Positions 28,796 through 39,584 of a DNA stretch of 47,451 bases are shown in pieces. Each line of letters starts with the position of its first letter. Position 1 is the first letter of the stretch. A program made the translations under genes and the position numbers. Source of the DNA: Pseudonocardia sp. (lineage in GTDB: Bacteria; Actinomycetota; Actinomycetes; Mycobacteriales; Pseudonocardiaceae); contig JAFASX010000027.1 in the NCBI GenBank assembly GCA_019244295.1, positions 1 to 47,451 of the forward strand, in the 5' to 3' direction. The notes below the pieces were generated by a model. It was not told the DNA's origin and made no database searches. It worked only from the letters and a program-made list of their open reading frames with translations.

Positions 28796-28823
28796 CCCAA
28801 CCGTAGGGGGTCTGGCGTTCGGC

Positions 28824-29519
28824 TCAGCGGCGCTGGTAGTCCTTGGTCACAATTACGATAAGCCCGGGGCTAGCATCAGCGATGCCGGAAAACCTTGGCT
28901 GCGCGTGCATCCCGAAACTACTCGCCAGCGACCGCGCGGCGGCCTGCTCATCGGTGCCGGGCCGGTAGTAAACCGTGCTGGTTGGAATGACGCCGGCGGA
29001 GTAGTTACCCACCTCCGTGACTTGCCATCCAGCTTCCCGCAGATCTTGCGCCACACGCTCGGCCAGATTCTTGATCAAACTGTTGTTGTACACGCGGACC
29101 GGCGCTTTGGGCACTGAAGGACTTAGACCTTGTTCTGGCGGCAAGCCAGCACCAGGCAACGGCGGCGTGACGCTAGCCTGCGGTGCGGTGGCTCGCGGCG
29201 TACCGGCGGCTTGCGGAGCCGTGCCAGGCTGCGTCGCGGGTGCCTGGGCGGAAGGACTCGCCCCGGAGACCGACCCAGGAGCTGGCGCGGCGGTAGGCAA
29301 TGAGCTGGCCGACGGAGCCGAGAGCGGTGGTGGCGCCTGGCGCGGTGTCGCGGCCGGCTTGGAAGCCGTACTGGGTGTCGTTGGCACCGCGACGATATCC
29401 GGGCTACTGGTAGCCAGCGAGATGAGCCCGATGACGGCCGCCACAACAGCCACCCCGAGCAGAACAAAGCCGGCCACCTTCAGCGGCGGGTCTTCACCAG
29501 ACGGACGAGGGCCGGTCAT
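28824..29519 (-). CDS. LytR_C-domain membrane-anchored protein
   Basis: 231 residues. A short cytoplasmic start precedes one membrane helix at about 14-38 (VAGFVLLGVAVVAAVIGLIS). A Pro/Ala/Ser/Thr-rich extracellular spacer runs to about residue 135, followed by a LytR_C domain (VRVYNNSLIKNLAERVAQDL, REAGWQVTEVGNYS, TVYYRPG, LIVIVTKD). This domain is the C-terminal module of LytR-CpsA-Psr wall-attachment enzymes; on its own, as here and in Rv0431, its role is unclear, probably in cell-envelope assembly. The start overlaps the last base of the DUF3263 gene, so the two form an operon. It is convergent with pssA. Confidence 0.88.
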   Translation of the reverse strand: MTGPRPSGEDPPLKVAGFVLLGVAVVAAVIGLISLATSSPDIVAVPTTPSTASKPAATPRQAPPPLSAPSASSLPTAAPAPGSVSGASPSAQAPATQPGTAPQAAGTPRATAPQASVTPPLPGAGLPPEQGLSPSVPKAPVRVYNNSLIKNLAERVAQDLREAGWQVTEVGNYSAGVIPTSTVYYRPGTDEQAAARSLASSFGMHAQPRFSGIADASPGLIVIVTKDYQRR

Positions 29520-29830
29520 CAGCGGGCATCCGCTCCGGAGCGGGCCGCCATTCGGGTGAGCTCACGACCGGAGCGCAGCCGACGCAGTCGCTTGATCAAC
29601 ATAGGGTCGGCCGCCAGCGCGGCCGGCTTGTCGATCAGCGCATTCAGCACCTGATAGTAACGGGTGGCTGTCATGTCGAACAGCTCGCGGATCGCCTGCT
29701 CCTTGGCGCCGGAGTACTTCCACCACTGCGCCTCGAAAGCCAGCATCTCGCGCTCCCGCCGCTCAAGCTCACCACGAGACATGTGGCTGGGCAGAACCTC
29801 GACGGAGTCCATCAACACCTCGGCGTCCAT
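29519..29830 (-). CDS. DUF3263 protein
   Basis: 103 residues from the ATG at 29830, or 97 from the ATG at 29812. DUF3263 core: LERREREMLAFEAQWWKYSG, AKEQAIRELFDMTATRYYQV, LNALIDKPAALAADPMLIKR. The middle looks like a helix-turn-helix, suggesting a small DNA-binding protein; this is inference. It is the counterpart of Rv0430. A GAGGTGTTG precedes each of the two possible starts, because the start region is tandemly duplicated. The frame extends to 29860, but that part is the repeat itself. Confidence 0.85.
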   Translation of the reverse strand: MDAEVLMDSVEVLPSHMSRGELERREREMLAFEAQWWKYSGAKEQAIRELFDMTATRYYQVLNALIDKPAALAADPMLIKRLRRLRSGRELTRMAARSGADAR

Positions 29831-29864
29831 CAACACCTCGACGATCAACCGGACGATCAACCGG
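29807..29864 (-). repeat. Duplicated start region of the DUF3263 gene
   Basis: A 16-base block at 29807-29822 recurs exactly at 29825-29840 (18-bp period), each copy carrying a Shine-Dalgarno-like GAGGTG and an in-frame ATG. Directly upstream, ACGATCAACCGG is repeated at 29841-29852 and 29853-29864. Confidence 0.85.
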
Positions 29865-30063
29865 AGTTCGAAACTACACTGGTGTAATTCTGGCCCCCAT
29901 TAGACCACGCGACCCCGACAACTCGGGGAAGCGACGCACCACCGGATCACACCGAGGCCGGGTCGAAACCAACGATCTCTCCGGCCTGCCGCTGCCGGAC
30001 CCAAGCACAAGCACACATTCCAGTTGCGTAAGCCGACACGAGTGACCACCGTAGGCTGACATC

Positions 30064-30636
30064 ATGGCTGTCCGCCCCATCCTCGTCATCGGCGACCCGG
30101 TACTCCACACTCCAGCGCGCAACGTTGATCGGTTCGACGATTCGCTGCGGACGTTGGCCGACGACATGTTCGAGACCATGGCGGCGGCCCGCGGAGTCGG
30201 GCTGGCCGCTAACCAGGTCGGCGTCGGCTTGCGGATGTTCGTCTATGACTGCCCGGACGAAGTGACCGGGGAACAACGCAAGGGCGTCGTGGTCAACCCG
30301 GTACTGGAGACCTCTGAAATCCCAGAGATCATGCCAGATCCAGACGATGACTTCGAGGGCTGCCTGTCGGTACCCGGTGAGCAATACCCGACCAGCCGCG
30401 CGGCGTGGGCCAAAGTCACCGGCGTCGATCTCGATGGAGAGCCGGTAGCCGTCGAGGGCAGAGGATTCCTCGCTCGCTGCCTACAGCACGAAATCGACCA
30501 CTTGAACGGCATTTTCTACGTCGAGCGGCTCACCGGTCGACACAACCGAGCCGCCCGCAGGATGCTCAAGCGCCATGGGTGGGGTGTTCCTGGACTGTCA
30601 TGGGATCCAGCCACCGAGAAGGCGGAAGACCAGTAG
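30064..30636 (+). CDS. def: Peptide deformylase
   Basis: 190 residues with the three family motifs: GVGLAANQ (44-51), EGCLS with the metal ligand Cys100, and QHEIDHLNG with ligands His142 and His146 and catalytic Glu143. It removes the N-formyl group from new proteins. An insertion between motifs 1 and 2 (PDPDDDFEG) resembles the mycobacterial enzyme. There is no strong ribosome binding site before the ATG. It is divergent from the DUF3263 gene, as def and Rv0430 are in M. tuberculosis. Confidence 0.96.
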   Translation: MAVRPILVIGDPVLHTPARNVDRFDDSLRTLADDMFETMAAARGVGLAANQVGVGLRMFVYDCPDEVTGEQRKGVVVNPVLETSEIPEIMPDPDDDFEGCLSVPGEQYPTSRAAWAKVTGVDLDGEPVAVEGRGFLARCLQHEIDHLNGIFYVERLTGRHNRAARRMLKRHGWGVPGLSWDPATEKAEDQ

Positions 30637-30707
30637 CCAGGGAACAAACAGGGAACATTGCCCGCCACATCCACGTTGACCAGGTTGCAATGGTGTAATC
30701 GCGGGCG

Positions 30708-31640
30708 ATGGTAGGTGCGGTGGGCGAGCTTGATGCTTACTCCCGGGTGGTGAGCACGGTGGCGGCCGCCGTGACGCCGAAGGTGGCCGCTCTTGAGTTC
30801 CAACATAACCGGGGGGTCGGTACCGGATCGGGAGTGGTGTTCACCGACGACGGGCTGCTGCTGACCAACGCGCACGTGGTGGGAAACGCCGGCCGGGGCA
30901 CCGCGGCGTTCGCCAACGGCATCGAAACCGAGGTGGACGTTATCGGCGCTGACCCGCTGTCGGACCTGGCGGTACTGCGGGCCCGAGGGGCGACCCCGCC
31001 GGCGGTGGTGCTCGGTAACGCGGACTCGCTGGTGGTCGGGCAACTCGTGGTAGCCGTGGGCAACCCACTCGGGCTAGCCGGGTCAGTCACCGCCGGGGTG
31101 GTCAGCGGGCTGGGAAGATCGTTACCGGTGCGGGCCGGGCGCACCGCACGCGTGGTTGAGGACGTCATCCAAACCGACGCGGCGCTGAACCCCGGCAACT
31201 CCGGCGGCGCGCTGGCCGACGCTGAGGCCCGAGTCGTCGGGATCAATACCGCTGTTGCCGGTGTGGGGCTCGGCCTCGCGGTTCCGATCAATGCCACATC
31301 GCGGCGGATTGTGGCCGCGCTGCTGGCCGACGGCCGAGTGCGGCGAGCCTACCTTGGCGTGGTGGGTACCCCAGCGCCCGTGCCGGCGGTGGTGGCCCGA
31401 CGGTACGACCAACGCGAGGGGCTGCGGTTGGTTGAGGTTGTGCCCGGCAGCCCCGCAGCTCGCGCTGGTCTTCGCGCCGGGGACTTGGTGCTGTCTGTCG
31501 GGCGGGTGCCGGTACACGATGCGCAGGGCATCCAGCGTCAGCTGTTCGCCAACGCCATCGGCACCGCGCTACCGGTTACCGTGTTGCGCAACGGCGCCAT
31601 GGTGGATGTTATCGCCGTGCCCGAAGAACTGACCGGTTGA
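30708..31640 (+). CDS. HtrA/DegP-like serine protease with PDZ domain, no signal peptide
   Basis: 310 residues. The trypsin-like domain has a full triad: His56 in LLTNAHVV, Asp86 in SDLAVL and Ser165 in LNPGNSGGAL. A PDZ domain (about 215-305) contains YLGVVG, VVPGSPAARAGLRAGDLVLS and QRQLFANAIG. There is no signal peptide or membrane helix, so it acts in the cytoplasm unless the true start is elsewhere; a GTG 12 bases later is also possible. TGTAAT at about 30692-30697 lies at the right distance for a -10 box of a leaderless transcript starting at the ATG; this is inference. Confidence 0.9.
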   Translation: MVGAVGELDAYSRVVSTVAAAVTPKVAALEFQHNRGVGTGSGVVFTDDGLLLTNAHVVGNAGRGTAAFANGIETEVDVIGADPLSDLAVLRARGATPPAVVLGNADSLVVGQLVVAVGNPLGLAGSVTAGVVSGLGRSLPVRAGRTARVVEDVIQTDAALNPGNSGGALADAEARVVGINTAVAGVGLGLAVPINATSRRIVAALLADGRVRRAYLGVVGTPAPVPAVVARRYDQREGLRLVEVVPGSPAARAGLRAGDLVLSVGRVPVHDAQGIQRQLFANAIGTALPVTVLRNGAMVDVIAVPEELTG

Positions 31641-31721
31641 TCAGACCAACCGCCGACAACAATTCAGCGCAGCTCTGGCGAGCGGCGCCGAGGCGAGTTA
31701 CGGTCGAAGTCTAATTTCAGA

Positions 31722-33484
<1,763 letters not shown>

Positions 33485-33509
33485 GGCCCGCGCCGTGCCG
33501 CCACCCTCA

Positions 33510-33571
33510 TGATCAACAGCACACCTCAGTGGTTCCGCGCCCCGTAAACCACCAGGACGTGCTGTTGATCA
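33510..33571. repeat. Two-stem palindrome between thiC and thiD
   Basis: TGATCAACAGCAC at 33510-33522 is the perfect reverse complement of 33559-33571, with an inner stem GTGGTT (33529-33534) and AACCAC (33547-33552). Outward the pairing continues imperfectly. Its outer sequence TGTTGATCAAGGG also occurs, inverted, just after the rpf gene (about 11317-11329). It could be a transcript-stabilising or attenuating hairpin, or a dispersed palindromic repeat. Confidence 0.75.
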
Positions 33572-33616
33572 AGGGCGGACAGCGCGGCGTCCAGGAAACC
33601 ATGCACAGGGAGCCCC

Positions 33617-34462
33617 ATGAGTGAACACACCGTCGGCCGCACTCCGCCGAGAGCGATGACCATCGCCGGCACCGATTCAGGCGGCGGAGCCGGCATCGCG
33701 GCCGACCTGCGCACCTTCGCCGCCTGCGGGGTGCACGGCTGCCTAGCGGTATGCGCGGTAACCGTCCAGAACACCGTCGGTGTCAGCGGTGTGCATAAGA
33801 TCCCGCCAGCCATAGTGGCCGCGCAGATCGTCACAGTGGCTGGCGATATCGGGCTGCAGGGTGCCAAGACCGGCATGCTGGCGGACGCTGAGATCATCGA
33901 AGCGGTAGCGGCCGCCTGCGACGAAGCGGGAATCGGCGCGGGCGGAAAAACTCCGCTGGTGGTCGACCCGGTAGCCGCTTCTATGCACGGCCACCCGCTG
34001 CTGGCCGCCGAGGCCTTGGATGTGTACCGCGCGCTGCTCTTCCCACGCGCCACGATCCTCACACCGAACCTGGACGAGGTCAGATTGTTCGCCGAAATCG
34101 AGGTACACGACCGGGCGGCACAGCATCAGGCCGCCAAGGTGCTCCACGGCCTTGGACCGAGATACGTACTGGTCAAGGGCGGGCACTTAAGGGAAGACAC
34201 GGAGAACTGCGTAGACGTGCTCTACGACGGGCACGAGTTCGTCGAGTTGCCCGGACCACGTTTCGAGACGAACAACACCCACGGTAGCGGGGATTCGATG
34301 GCATCGGCGATCGCGTCGGGTCTGGCGCATGGCATGTCAGTGCCATTGGCCGTGGAATACGCCAAGCGTTACACCGTCGAGGCAGTCCGACACTCCTACC
34401 CCCTGGGCGCCGGACACGGCCCGGTGTCCGCGCTGTGGCGGGTCCGGGATGAGCCAGTGTGA
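33617..34462 (+). CDS. thiD: Hydroxymethylpyrimidine/phosphomethylpyrimidine kinase
   Basis: 281 residues of the ribokinase-like fold. It phosphorylates HMP and HMP-phosphate, giving HMP-PP for ThiE. Motifs: MTIAGTDSGGGAGIAADLRT at the N-terminus, KTGMLADAEII, VVDPVAASMHGHPLL, ILTPNLDEVRLF, YVLVKGGHL and the anion-hole region NNTHGSGDSMASAIASGLA; Ser in GSGDS is at the place where Cys is frequent (GTGCT), while the catalytic Asp is kept. GGGAG lies before the ATG. It is probably co-transcribed with thiC behind the riboswitch. Confidence 0.95.
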   Translation: MSEHTVGRTPPRAMTIAGTDSGGGAGIAADLRTFAACGVHGCLAVCAVTVQNTVGVSGVHKIPPAIVAAQIVTVAGDIGLQGAKTGMLADAEIIEAVAAACDEAGIGAGGKTPLVVDPVAASMHGHPLLAAEALDVYRALLFPRATILTPNLDEVRLFAEIEVHDRAAQHQAAKVLHGLGPRYVLVKGGHLREDTENCVDVLYDGHEFVELPGPRFETNNTHGSGDSMASAIASGLAHGMSVPLAVEYAKRYTVEAVRHSYPLGAGHGPVSALWRVRDEPV

Positions 34463-34504
34463 CGCGATGGTTGACGATCGCCACATACGTGGTCGAATAG
34501 ATCC

Positions 34505-35239
34505 GTGCCTTTCCTACAGCGAGACGACGCGACCATCTACTACGAAGAGCACGGGACCGGGTTCCCAGTGCTGGCATTGGCGCCGGGCGGCATGCGTTCG
34601 GCCGGGTCCTTTTGGGAAAAGATGCCGTGGAACCCGGTCAAGGAGCTGGCAGCCAGCTACTGGGTGATCACCATGGACCAGCGTAACGCTGGCCTCTCCA
34701 CCGCGCGGGTGACCGGCGCGGAAGGCTGGCCCACTTACACCGCCGATCAGCTCGCTCTGCTCGACCACCTCGGCGTTGATCGCTGCCACGTGGTGGGAAT
34801 GTGCATCGGCGGGCCATTCATCCTGGGCTTACTGCGAGCCGCTCCGCAGCGGATCGCCCATGCCGTAGCGCTGCAGCCGATCGGCCTTGCGGACAACCGA
34901 GAAGCATTCCGGGAAATGTTCGCCGACTGGGTCGCCGAGCAGACACCCAAGCACCCTGAAGCCACCCAGCAAACCTGGGAAATGTACTGGTCGGCCATGT
35001 ACGGCGGCCAGGATGTGCTGTTCAGCGTGCCCGAGTCGTTCCTGCCCACGGTCACCACCCCGTTGTTGGTCCTGCGGGGCAACGACCAGTTCCACCCATC
35101 GGACGCCTCTCGGCTATTGGCTTCATCGGTGCCCGGAGCCCAGCTCGTCGAACAGTGGAAAGACGGAGAGCACCTCGTGGTAGCGACCGCAACCATCGCT
35201 GAGTTTCTGGCCGCATTTCACGATGAAGTTCTACGCTGA
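34505..35239 (+). CDS. Alpha/beta hydrolase with cysteine nucleophile
   Basis: 244 residues. The nucleophile elbow reads VVGMCIGGPFI, with Cys100 where most relatives have Ser. The acid is probably Asp194 in LVLRGNDQFHPSD, and the base His223 in DGEHLVV. An early DQRNAGLST segment is the HGxP-like/strand-4 region of this subgroup. The start is a GTG at 34505. Cys nucleophiles occur in dienelactone hydrolases and in some uncharacterised esterase-like families. The substrate is unknown. Its 3' end overlaps that of the convergent TetR gene by 22 bases, and there is no link to thiamin synthesis beyond position. Confidence 0.85.
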   Translation: MPFLQRDDATIYYEEHGTGFPVLALAPGGMRSAGSFWEKMPWNPVKELAASYWVITMDQRNAGLSTARVTGAEGWPTYTADQLALLDHLGVDRCHVVGMCIGGPFILGLLRAAPQRIAHAVALQPIGLADNREAFREMFADWVAEQTPKHPEATQQTWEMYWSAMYGGQDVLFSVPESFLPTVTTPLLVLRGNDQFHPSDASRLLASSVPGAQLVEQWKDGEHLVVATATIAEFLAAFHDEVLR

Positions 35240-35877
35240 ACAGCCGGCCCGGGTGCCGGCGGCACCGCGTACCTCAGATAGCCGAGCACCGCCAGCTTCA
35301 ATTCGCGAAGCACCAACGCTCGCCGGTGCAACGGTTCGGCCTGCACCCGTTCCAACAGAGTCCGAGTAAGATCGATCGCGATCTCGGCGACCAGCCTGAA
35401 TCGCTCTCGGTCGTAAGTGTCCGGACGACGCTCGATCAGCATCGTCTCAATGTGCCCGACCAGCGCCATCCGCAGCCGCTCACCAGCGCCGATGAGCGCG
35501 GGCGCACCGAGCGAACCGCGCAGCAAGGAGACGACGGCCGGGTGCCTGCGCCAGAACACGTCAAGCGAGGTGACAATGGTGTCCACTAACTGTTCGCCGG
35601 TTCGCACCGGGTCGTTTACCATTTGTTGATCGATCAACGCTCCGAGCTGTTCAACGTAGCGGTCGGCCAGCGCCTGAGCGAGCGCCTGCTTGTTGGGGAA
35701 GAACTCGTACAGCGATCCGATCGACGCGTTGGCTCTTGTCGCGATCTGGTTTGTGCTCGCCGCGTCGTATCCGACCTCGGCGAACAGCTCCTCAGCCGCA
35801 TCCAGGATGCGGTTCACCCGCTGCTGCGCCCTGGCCTGCTTGGGGGCACGGCGCAGCGACCGCGCTGCTGACGTCAA
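35218..35877 (-). CDS. TetR-family transcriptional regulator
   Basis: 219 residues. The N-terminal helix-turn-helix spans residues about 18-65 (RILDAAEELFAEVGYDAAST, NQIATRANASIGSLYEFFPN, KQALAQALADRY). The rest is an all-helical ligand and dimer domain (DVFWRRHPAVVSLLRG). It is convergent with and overlaps the alpha/beta hydrolase, and divergent from the PEP-utiliser-like gene, with a 200-base gap that would hold its operator. The likely target is therefore itself and the gene pair at 36078-38595; this is inference. Confidence 0.9.
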   Translation of the reverse strand: MTSAARSLRRAPKQARAQQRVNRILDAAEELFAEVGYDAASTNQIATRANASIGSLYEFFPNKQALAQALADRYVEQLGALIDQQMVNDPVRTGEQLVDTIVTSLDVFWRRHPAVVSLLRGSLGAPALIGAGERLRMALVGHIETMLIERRPDTYDRERFRLVAEIAIDLTRTLLERVQAEPLHRRALVLRELKLAVLGYLRYAVPPAPGPAVQRRTSS

Positions 35878-36077
35878 GAGAACTCCGAACGTGAGCTAGT
35901 AATCGCAAAACCGTACGCCCGACCGGAGCATTTGGGCAAGCACCTACGATCGTTAGGCCCCTATTGACTGCCGAGCCAGGGGGTGTCCATAATCTAGAAC
36001 GTGAGCGGTTGCTCGGAATTGTGAGATGGTGGGCTCAGGGAACCCCGGTCGTAGGGCCTGGGGACGAGGAAGGCGCG

Positions 36078-37742
36078 ATGAAGATTGAGTTCGACACCGC
36101 GTTCGACCGTGATTACCCACTGTACACGAGAGCCAACGCGGGCGAGGTCTTCCCGGAGATACTCAGCCCGCTGACCTGGAGCCTGGTCGGCGCGGGCGCC
36201 GAGACAGGGTTTCGTCACTCGTTCGTCAACGACTTCGCCGCCATCCGCGTGCCGGACAAGCCATGGTTCATGATCGGACGGTTTGCTGGCCGCTTCCACC
36301 TGAACATGTCCGTGATCCGCACGGTGGCCCAACGGCTACCGGGCACCTCGGCGGCGGCCGCCGATCTGCAGTACTTCGGGAACGCGGCGGGGCACGGCCT
36401 GCCGCCGCATACCCCTTCATCAATGGATTGGTTGTGGGCGCTGCGGGCCGCGCCAAGCACGATACGCACCAGAGTCATGCTGGGTCAGCGGGTCGTCGAG
36501 AGCACCAAGCAGATTGACGCCGCCGTCGCCCGAAATCAGGCGTTTCTGGCCAGCTCACCGAGCGACACCGCACTGGTCAGCCGGCTCGGCTTGTTGCGAA
36601 GGGCTTACGCGAACCCGTTCGGGCTGCATGTCACCAACCGGGCGCTCACCTCGTCCGCGCTCGCCATTGCCACCGCCGCGCTGAAGCGACGCGGCTTGAC
36701 TGATGGCGAAGCACTGATGATGCTGTCAAACGTGCCGAACGTGGAGAGCGCGAAGCCGAGCCGGGCGCTGCGCGCGATCGCGGAAAGCGTCGGTTCCAAG
36801 CCGCCGTGCGCGAGGCCGCTGCGCGCGCTGGTCAGTTCCGGAGCCAGTCTCGCGGAACTGACCGAGTCAACGGTGGTCGGCGCACCGGAGCTGGCCAGCC
36901 AGCTCCGCCGTTTCCAGCGCGAGTTCGGCCATCGCGCGGTCAACGAGTTCGACCCGACCTATCCGGCCTGGGAGCAGCATCCGGAAGCGGTGCTGACGAT
37001 GTTGCGTACGCTCCTGCGGGAAAACCGACCGGCGGCCCCCGACCTCGGCCTGCCCGCCGCCGGCAAACAAGGCCGCACCCAGGAAAGCCGGCTGGATCCG
37101 GTTACCTCGGTATTGGTCGCCAACGCTCAGCGCGCGGTGTATCGCGCCGAGATAACCAAGAACAACATGGTCCGATTCACCCACGAGCTACGTCGGCTGA
37201 TCTTCGCGCTGGGCGCGCGTTGGTCTGGCCGCCTATCCCGCGATGAGCTGACCCTGCTCACCCTCGACGAGCTGACGGCGGTCGCTAACGGTCAGCAACC
37301 ACCGAGGGAGGTGATGGCGCGCCGCCGCGCGGAGCTGGACGCCGCGGCTGAGATCGAACCAGCGGTGTGGTCGTACGGATCGCTGCGAGTGCGCCAAACC
37401 GAGGCGGCCGGTAAACCCGACGAGGTCGTCGGAGTGCCCGGCTCGGTCGGGATTGCCCGGGGTCGAGTACGGGTCTGTCACGACCCGCTCGGTGACTTCG
37501 AACCCGGCGAGGTGCTGGTCGCCAAGATCACCGACACCGCGTGGACGCCGGTGTTCGTGGCCGCCGCGGCGGTGGTCACTGACATCGGCAGCGTCCTGAG
37601 CCATGCCACGATCGTGGCCCGCGAACTAGGAATACCCGCTGTGGTCGATACCAAGGTAGGAACTGTGGAACTCACCGACGGCGACCTGGTCGAGGTCGAC
37701 GGCGGGGCCGGCGTAGTGCGAATACTGGATCGGGGGAACTGA
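36078..37742 (+). CDS. PEP-utiliser-like protein with swivelling phosphohistidine domain, no ATP-grasp
   Basis: 554 residues from the ATG at 36078 (AGGAAGG upstream). The C-terminal 90 residues form the mobile domain of PEP synthases and rifampicin phosphotransferases (VPGSVGIARGRVRV, EVLVAKITDTAWTPVF, VTDIGSVLSHATIVARELGI), with the phosphorylatable His509. The middle part resembles the PEP-synthase-related helical region (FQREFGHRAVNEFDPTYPAW, RAEITKNNMVRF). The N-terminal ATP-binding domain of PEP synthase is absent. It therefore either works with a separate ATP-grasp partner or has another role. It is the first gene of a pair with the BKACE-like gene, 37 bases apart. Confidence 0.8.
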   Translation: MKIEFDTAFDRDYPLYTRANAGEVFPEILSPLTWSLVGAGAETGFRHSFVNDFAAIRVPDKPWFMIGRFAGRFHLNMSVIRTVAQRLPGTSAAAADLQYFGNAAGHGLPPHTPSSMDWLWALRAAPSTIRTRVMLGQRVVESTKQIDAAVARNQAFLASSPSDTALVSRLGLLRRAYANPFGLHVTNRALTSSALAIATAALKRRGLTDGEALMMLSNVPNVESAKPSRALRAIAESVGSKPPCARPLRALVSSGASLAELTESTVVGAPELASQLRRFQREFGHRAVNEFDPTYPAWEQHPEAVLTMLRTLLRENRPAAPDLGLPAAGKQGRTQESRLDPVTSVLVANAQRAVYRAEITKNNMVRFTHELRRLIFALGARWSGRLSRDELTLLTLDELTAVANGQQPPREVMARRRAELDAAAEIEPAVWSYGSLRVRQTEAAGKPDEVVGVPGSVGIARGRVRVCHDPLGDFEPGEVLVAKITDTAWTPVFVAAAAVVTDIGSVLSHATIVARELGIPAVVDTKVGTVELTDGDLVEVDGGAGVVRILDRGN

Positions 37743-37779
37743 GCATGACTGTGTTCGGCGCGCGGGAGGTGATCAGCCA

Positions 37780-38595
37780 GTGCTACAGGCCAGCCTGAAC
37801 GGGACTCGTTCCGCCGATGCTCATCGGGCGCTTCCGATCACGCCCTACGACCTGGCTCAGGACGCCAGAGCCGTGTATGACCTTGGCGTCCGCTCAGTTC
37901 ATGTCCATCCGCGCTGCGGCGCCGGGCTCGAGACGATCGACCCACATTACGTGGGCGACGCGGTAGCCGCCATCCGCTCCGCGGTGCCGTCCATGGAGAT
38001 CGGGGTACCGTCTTGTCGTTGGGTACAACCGTGCCCCCGACAACGCCTGGAGATGGTCGCGGCGTGGGGCCGGCTGGGGCACGCCAAGCCGGCTGTGATC
38101 GCGGTCAACGTGCATGAGAGCGGCTGGTTGGACATCTGCGCTCAAGCATGCGAGCTGGGCATCGGTCTCGAGCTGGGGGTGTGGACGCCTGGCGACGCGG
38201 TAAAGCTGCGGCTAGCCGGGCTGCCGCCGGGTGTGGTTCGAGTGGTCGCCGAGGTAACCGTGGCCGATCCGGTGGTCGCGGTAGCAGAGGCCGACCGAAT
38301 CCTGCGCGCGCTAGGACCGATGGACGTGCCAGTGCTGCTGCACGGCGAAGACGCAAGCACCTGGTCGGTGCTGGAGCACGCGGCCTCGCTCGGGCTGGGC
38401 TGCCGAATCGGGCTGGAAGACGTGCTGACCCGCCCAGACGGCAGTCCTGCCACCTGCAATGCCGACCTGGTGCAGCATGCGTTGTGGATCCTTTCCCGGG
38501 GTGGGCGGCGCGGTGGCGGCGTCGGCTACTCACGGTCCACAACCAGATGGCTGATCGGGACCACGCTGACCGCGAAGCTGGCCGCGCTGCGCTGA
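37780..38595 (+). CDS. BKACE-like (DUF849) beta-keto acid cleavage enzyme
   Basis: 271 residues of the TIM-barrel family first known as 3-keto-5-aminohexanoate cleavage enzyme. These enzymes condense a beta-keto acid with acetyl-CoA to give acetoacetate and a new CoA ester. Likely zinc ligands are His41 and His43 in SVHVHPR and Glu213 in RIGLEDVL. VLLHGEDASTW is another family segment. It is shorter than the usual about 290-310 residues, and the SSGG/NP-type early loop (normally after TxAxNG) reads LQASLNGTRSADAHRALPIT. The GTG at 37780 follows GGGAGG. The specific substrate is unknown. It is convergent with thiG. Confidence 0.82.
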   Translation: MLQASLNGTRSADAHRALPITPYDLAQDARAVYDLGVRSVHVHPRCGAGLETIDPHYVGDAVAAIRSAVPSMEIGVPSCRWVQPCPRQRLEMVAAWGRLGHAKPAVIAVNVHESGWLDICAQACELGIGLELGVWTPGDAVKLRLAGLPPGVVRVVAEVTVADPVVAVAEADRILRALGPMDVPVLLHGEDASTWSVLEHAASLGLGCRIGLEDVLTRPDGSPATCNADLVQHALWILSRGGRRGGGVGYSRSTTRWLIGTTLTAKLAALR

Positions 38596-38601
38596 TTCCG
38601 C

Positions 38602-39369
<768 letters not shown>

Positions 39370-39374
39370 CTATC

Positions 39375-39584
39375 TCACCCCCCCTGCACGGCGGTCAGCA
39401 CCTCGACCCGCGCCTCGGCGGGCAGCTGATGTGTTGACCAGCTAGCGCGGGGAACCACCTCGCCGTCCACCGCGACGGCAACCCCGACCGGCGGCGCACC
39501 CAGCACGGCGATCACGTCCGCCACGGTGGCAGCCTCCACCATCGTGTGTGGCTCACCATTGATGATGATCCGCACCCGTTTCAC
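39375..39584 (-). CDS. thiS: Sulfur carrier protein ThiS
   Basis: 69 residues with the ubiquitin-like fold and the C-terminal Gly-Gly tail (LTAVQGG) that is adenylylated and turned into a thiocarboxylate, the sulfur donor for ThiG. The ATG at 39584 overlaps the thiO stop by four bases. The adenylating partner ThiF is not in the window; MoeB/ThiF-type proteins elsewhere may serve. Confidence 0.95.
   Translation of the reverse strand: MKRVRIIINGEPHTMVEAATVADVIAVLGAPPVGVAVAVDGEVVPRASWSTHQLPAEARVEVLTAVQGG

Noticed and set aside
29871..29886. TACAC-TG-GTGTA palindrome between the DUF3263 and def genes as an operator
   Set aside because: The arms are only five bases and the similarity to the TGGTGTAAT before the htrA-like gene could simply reflect promoter -10 regions; not strong enough to call.
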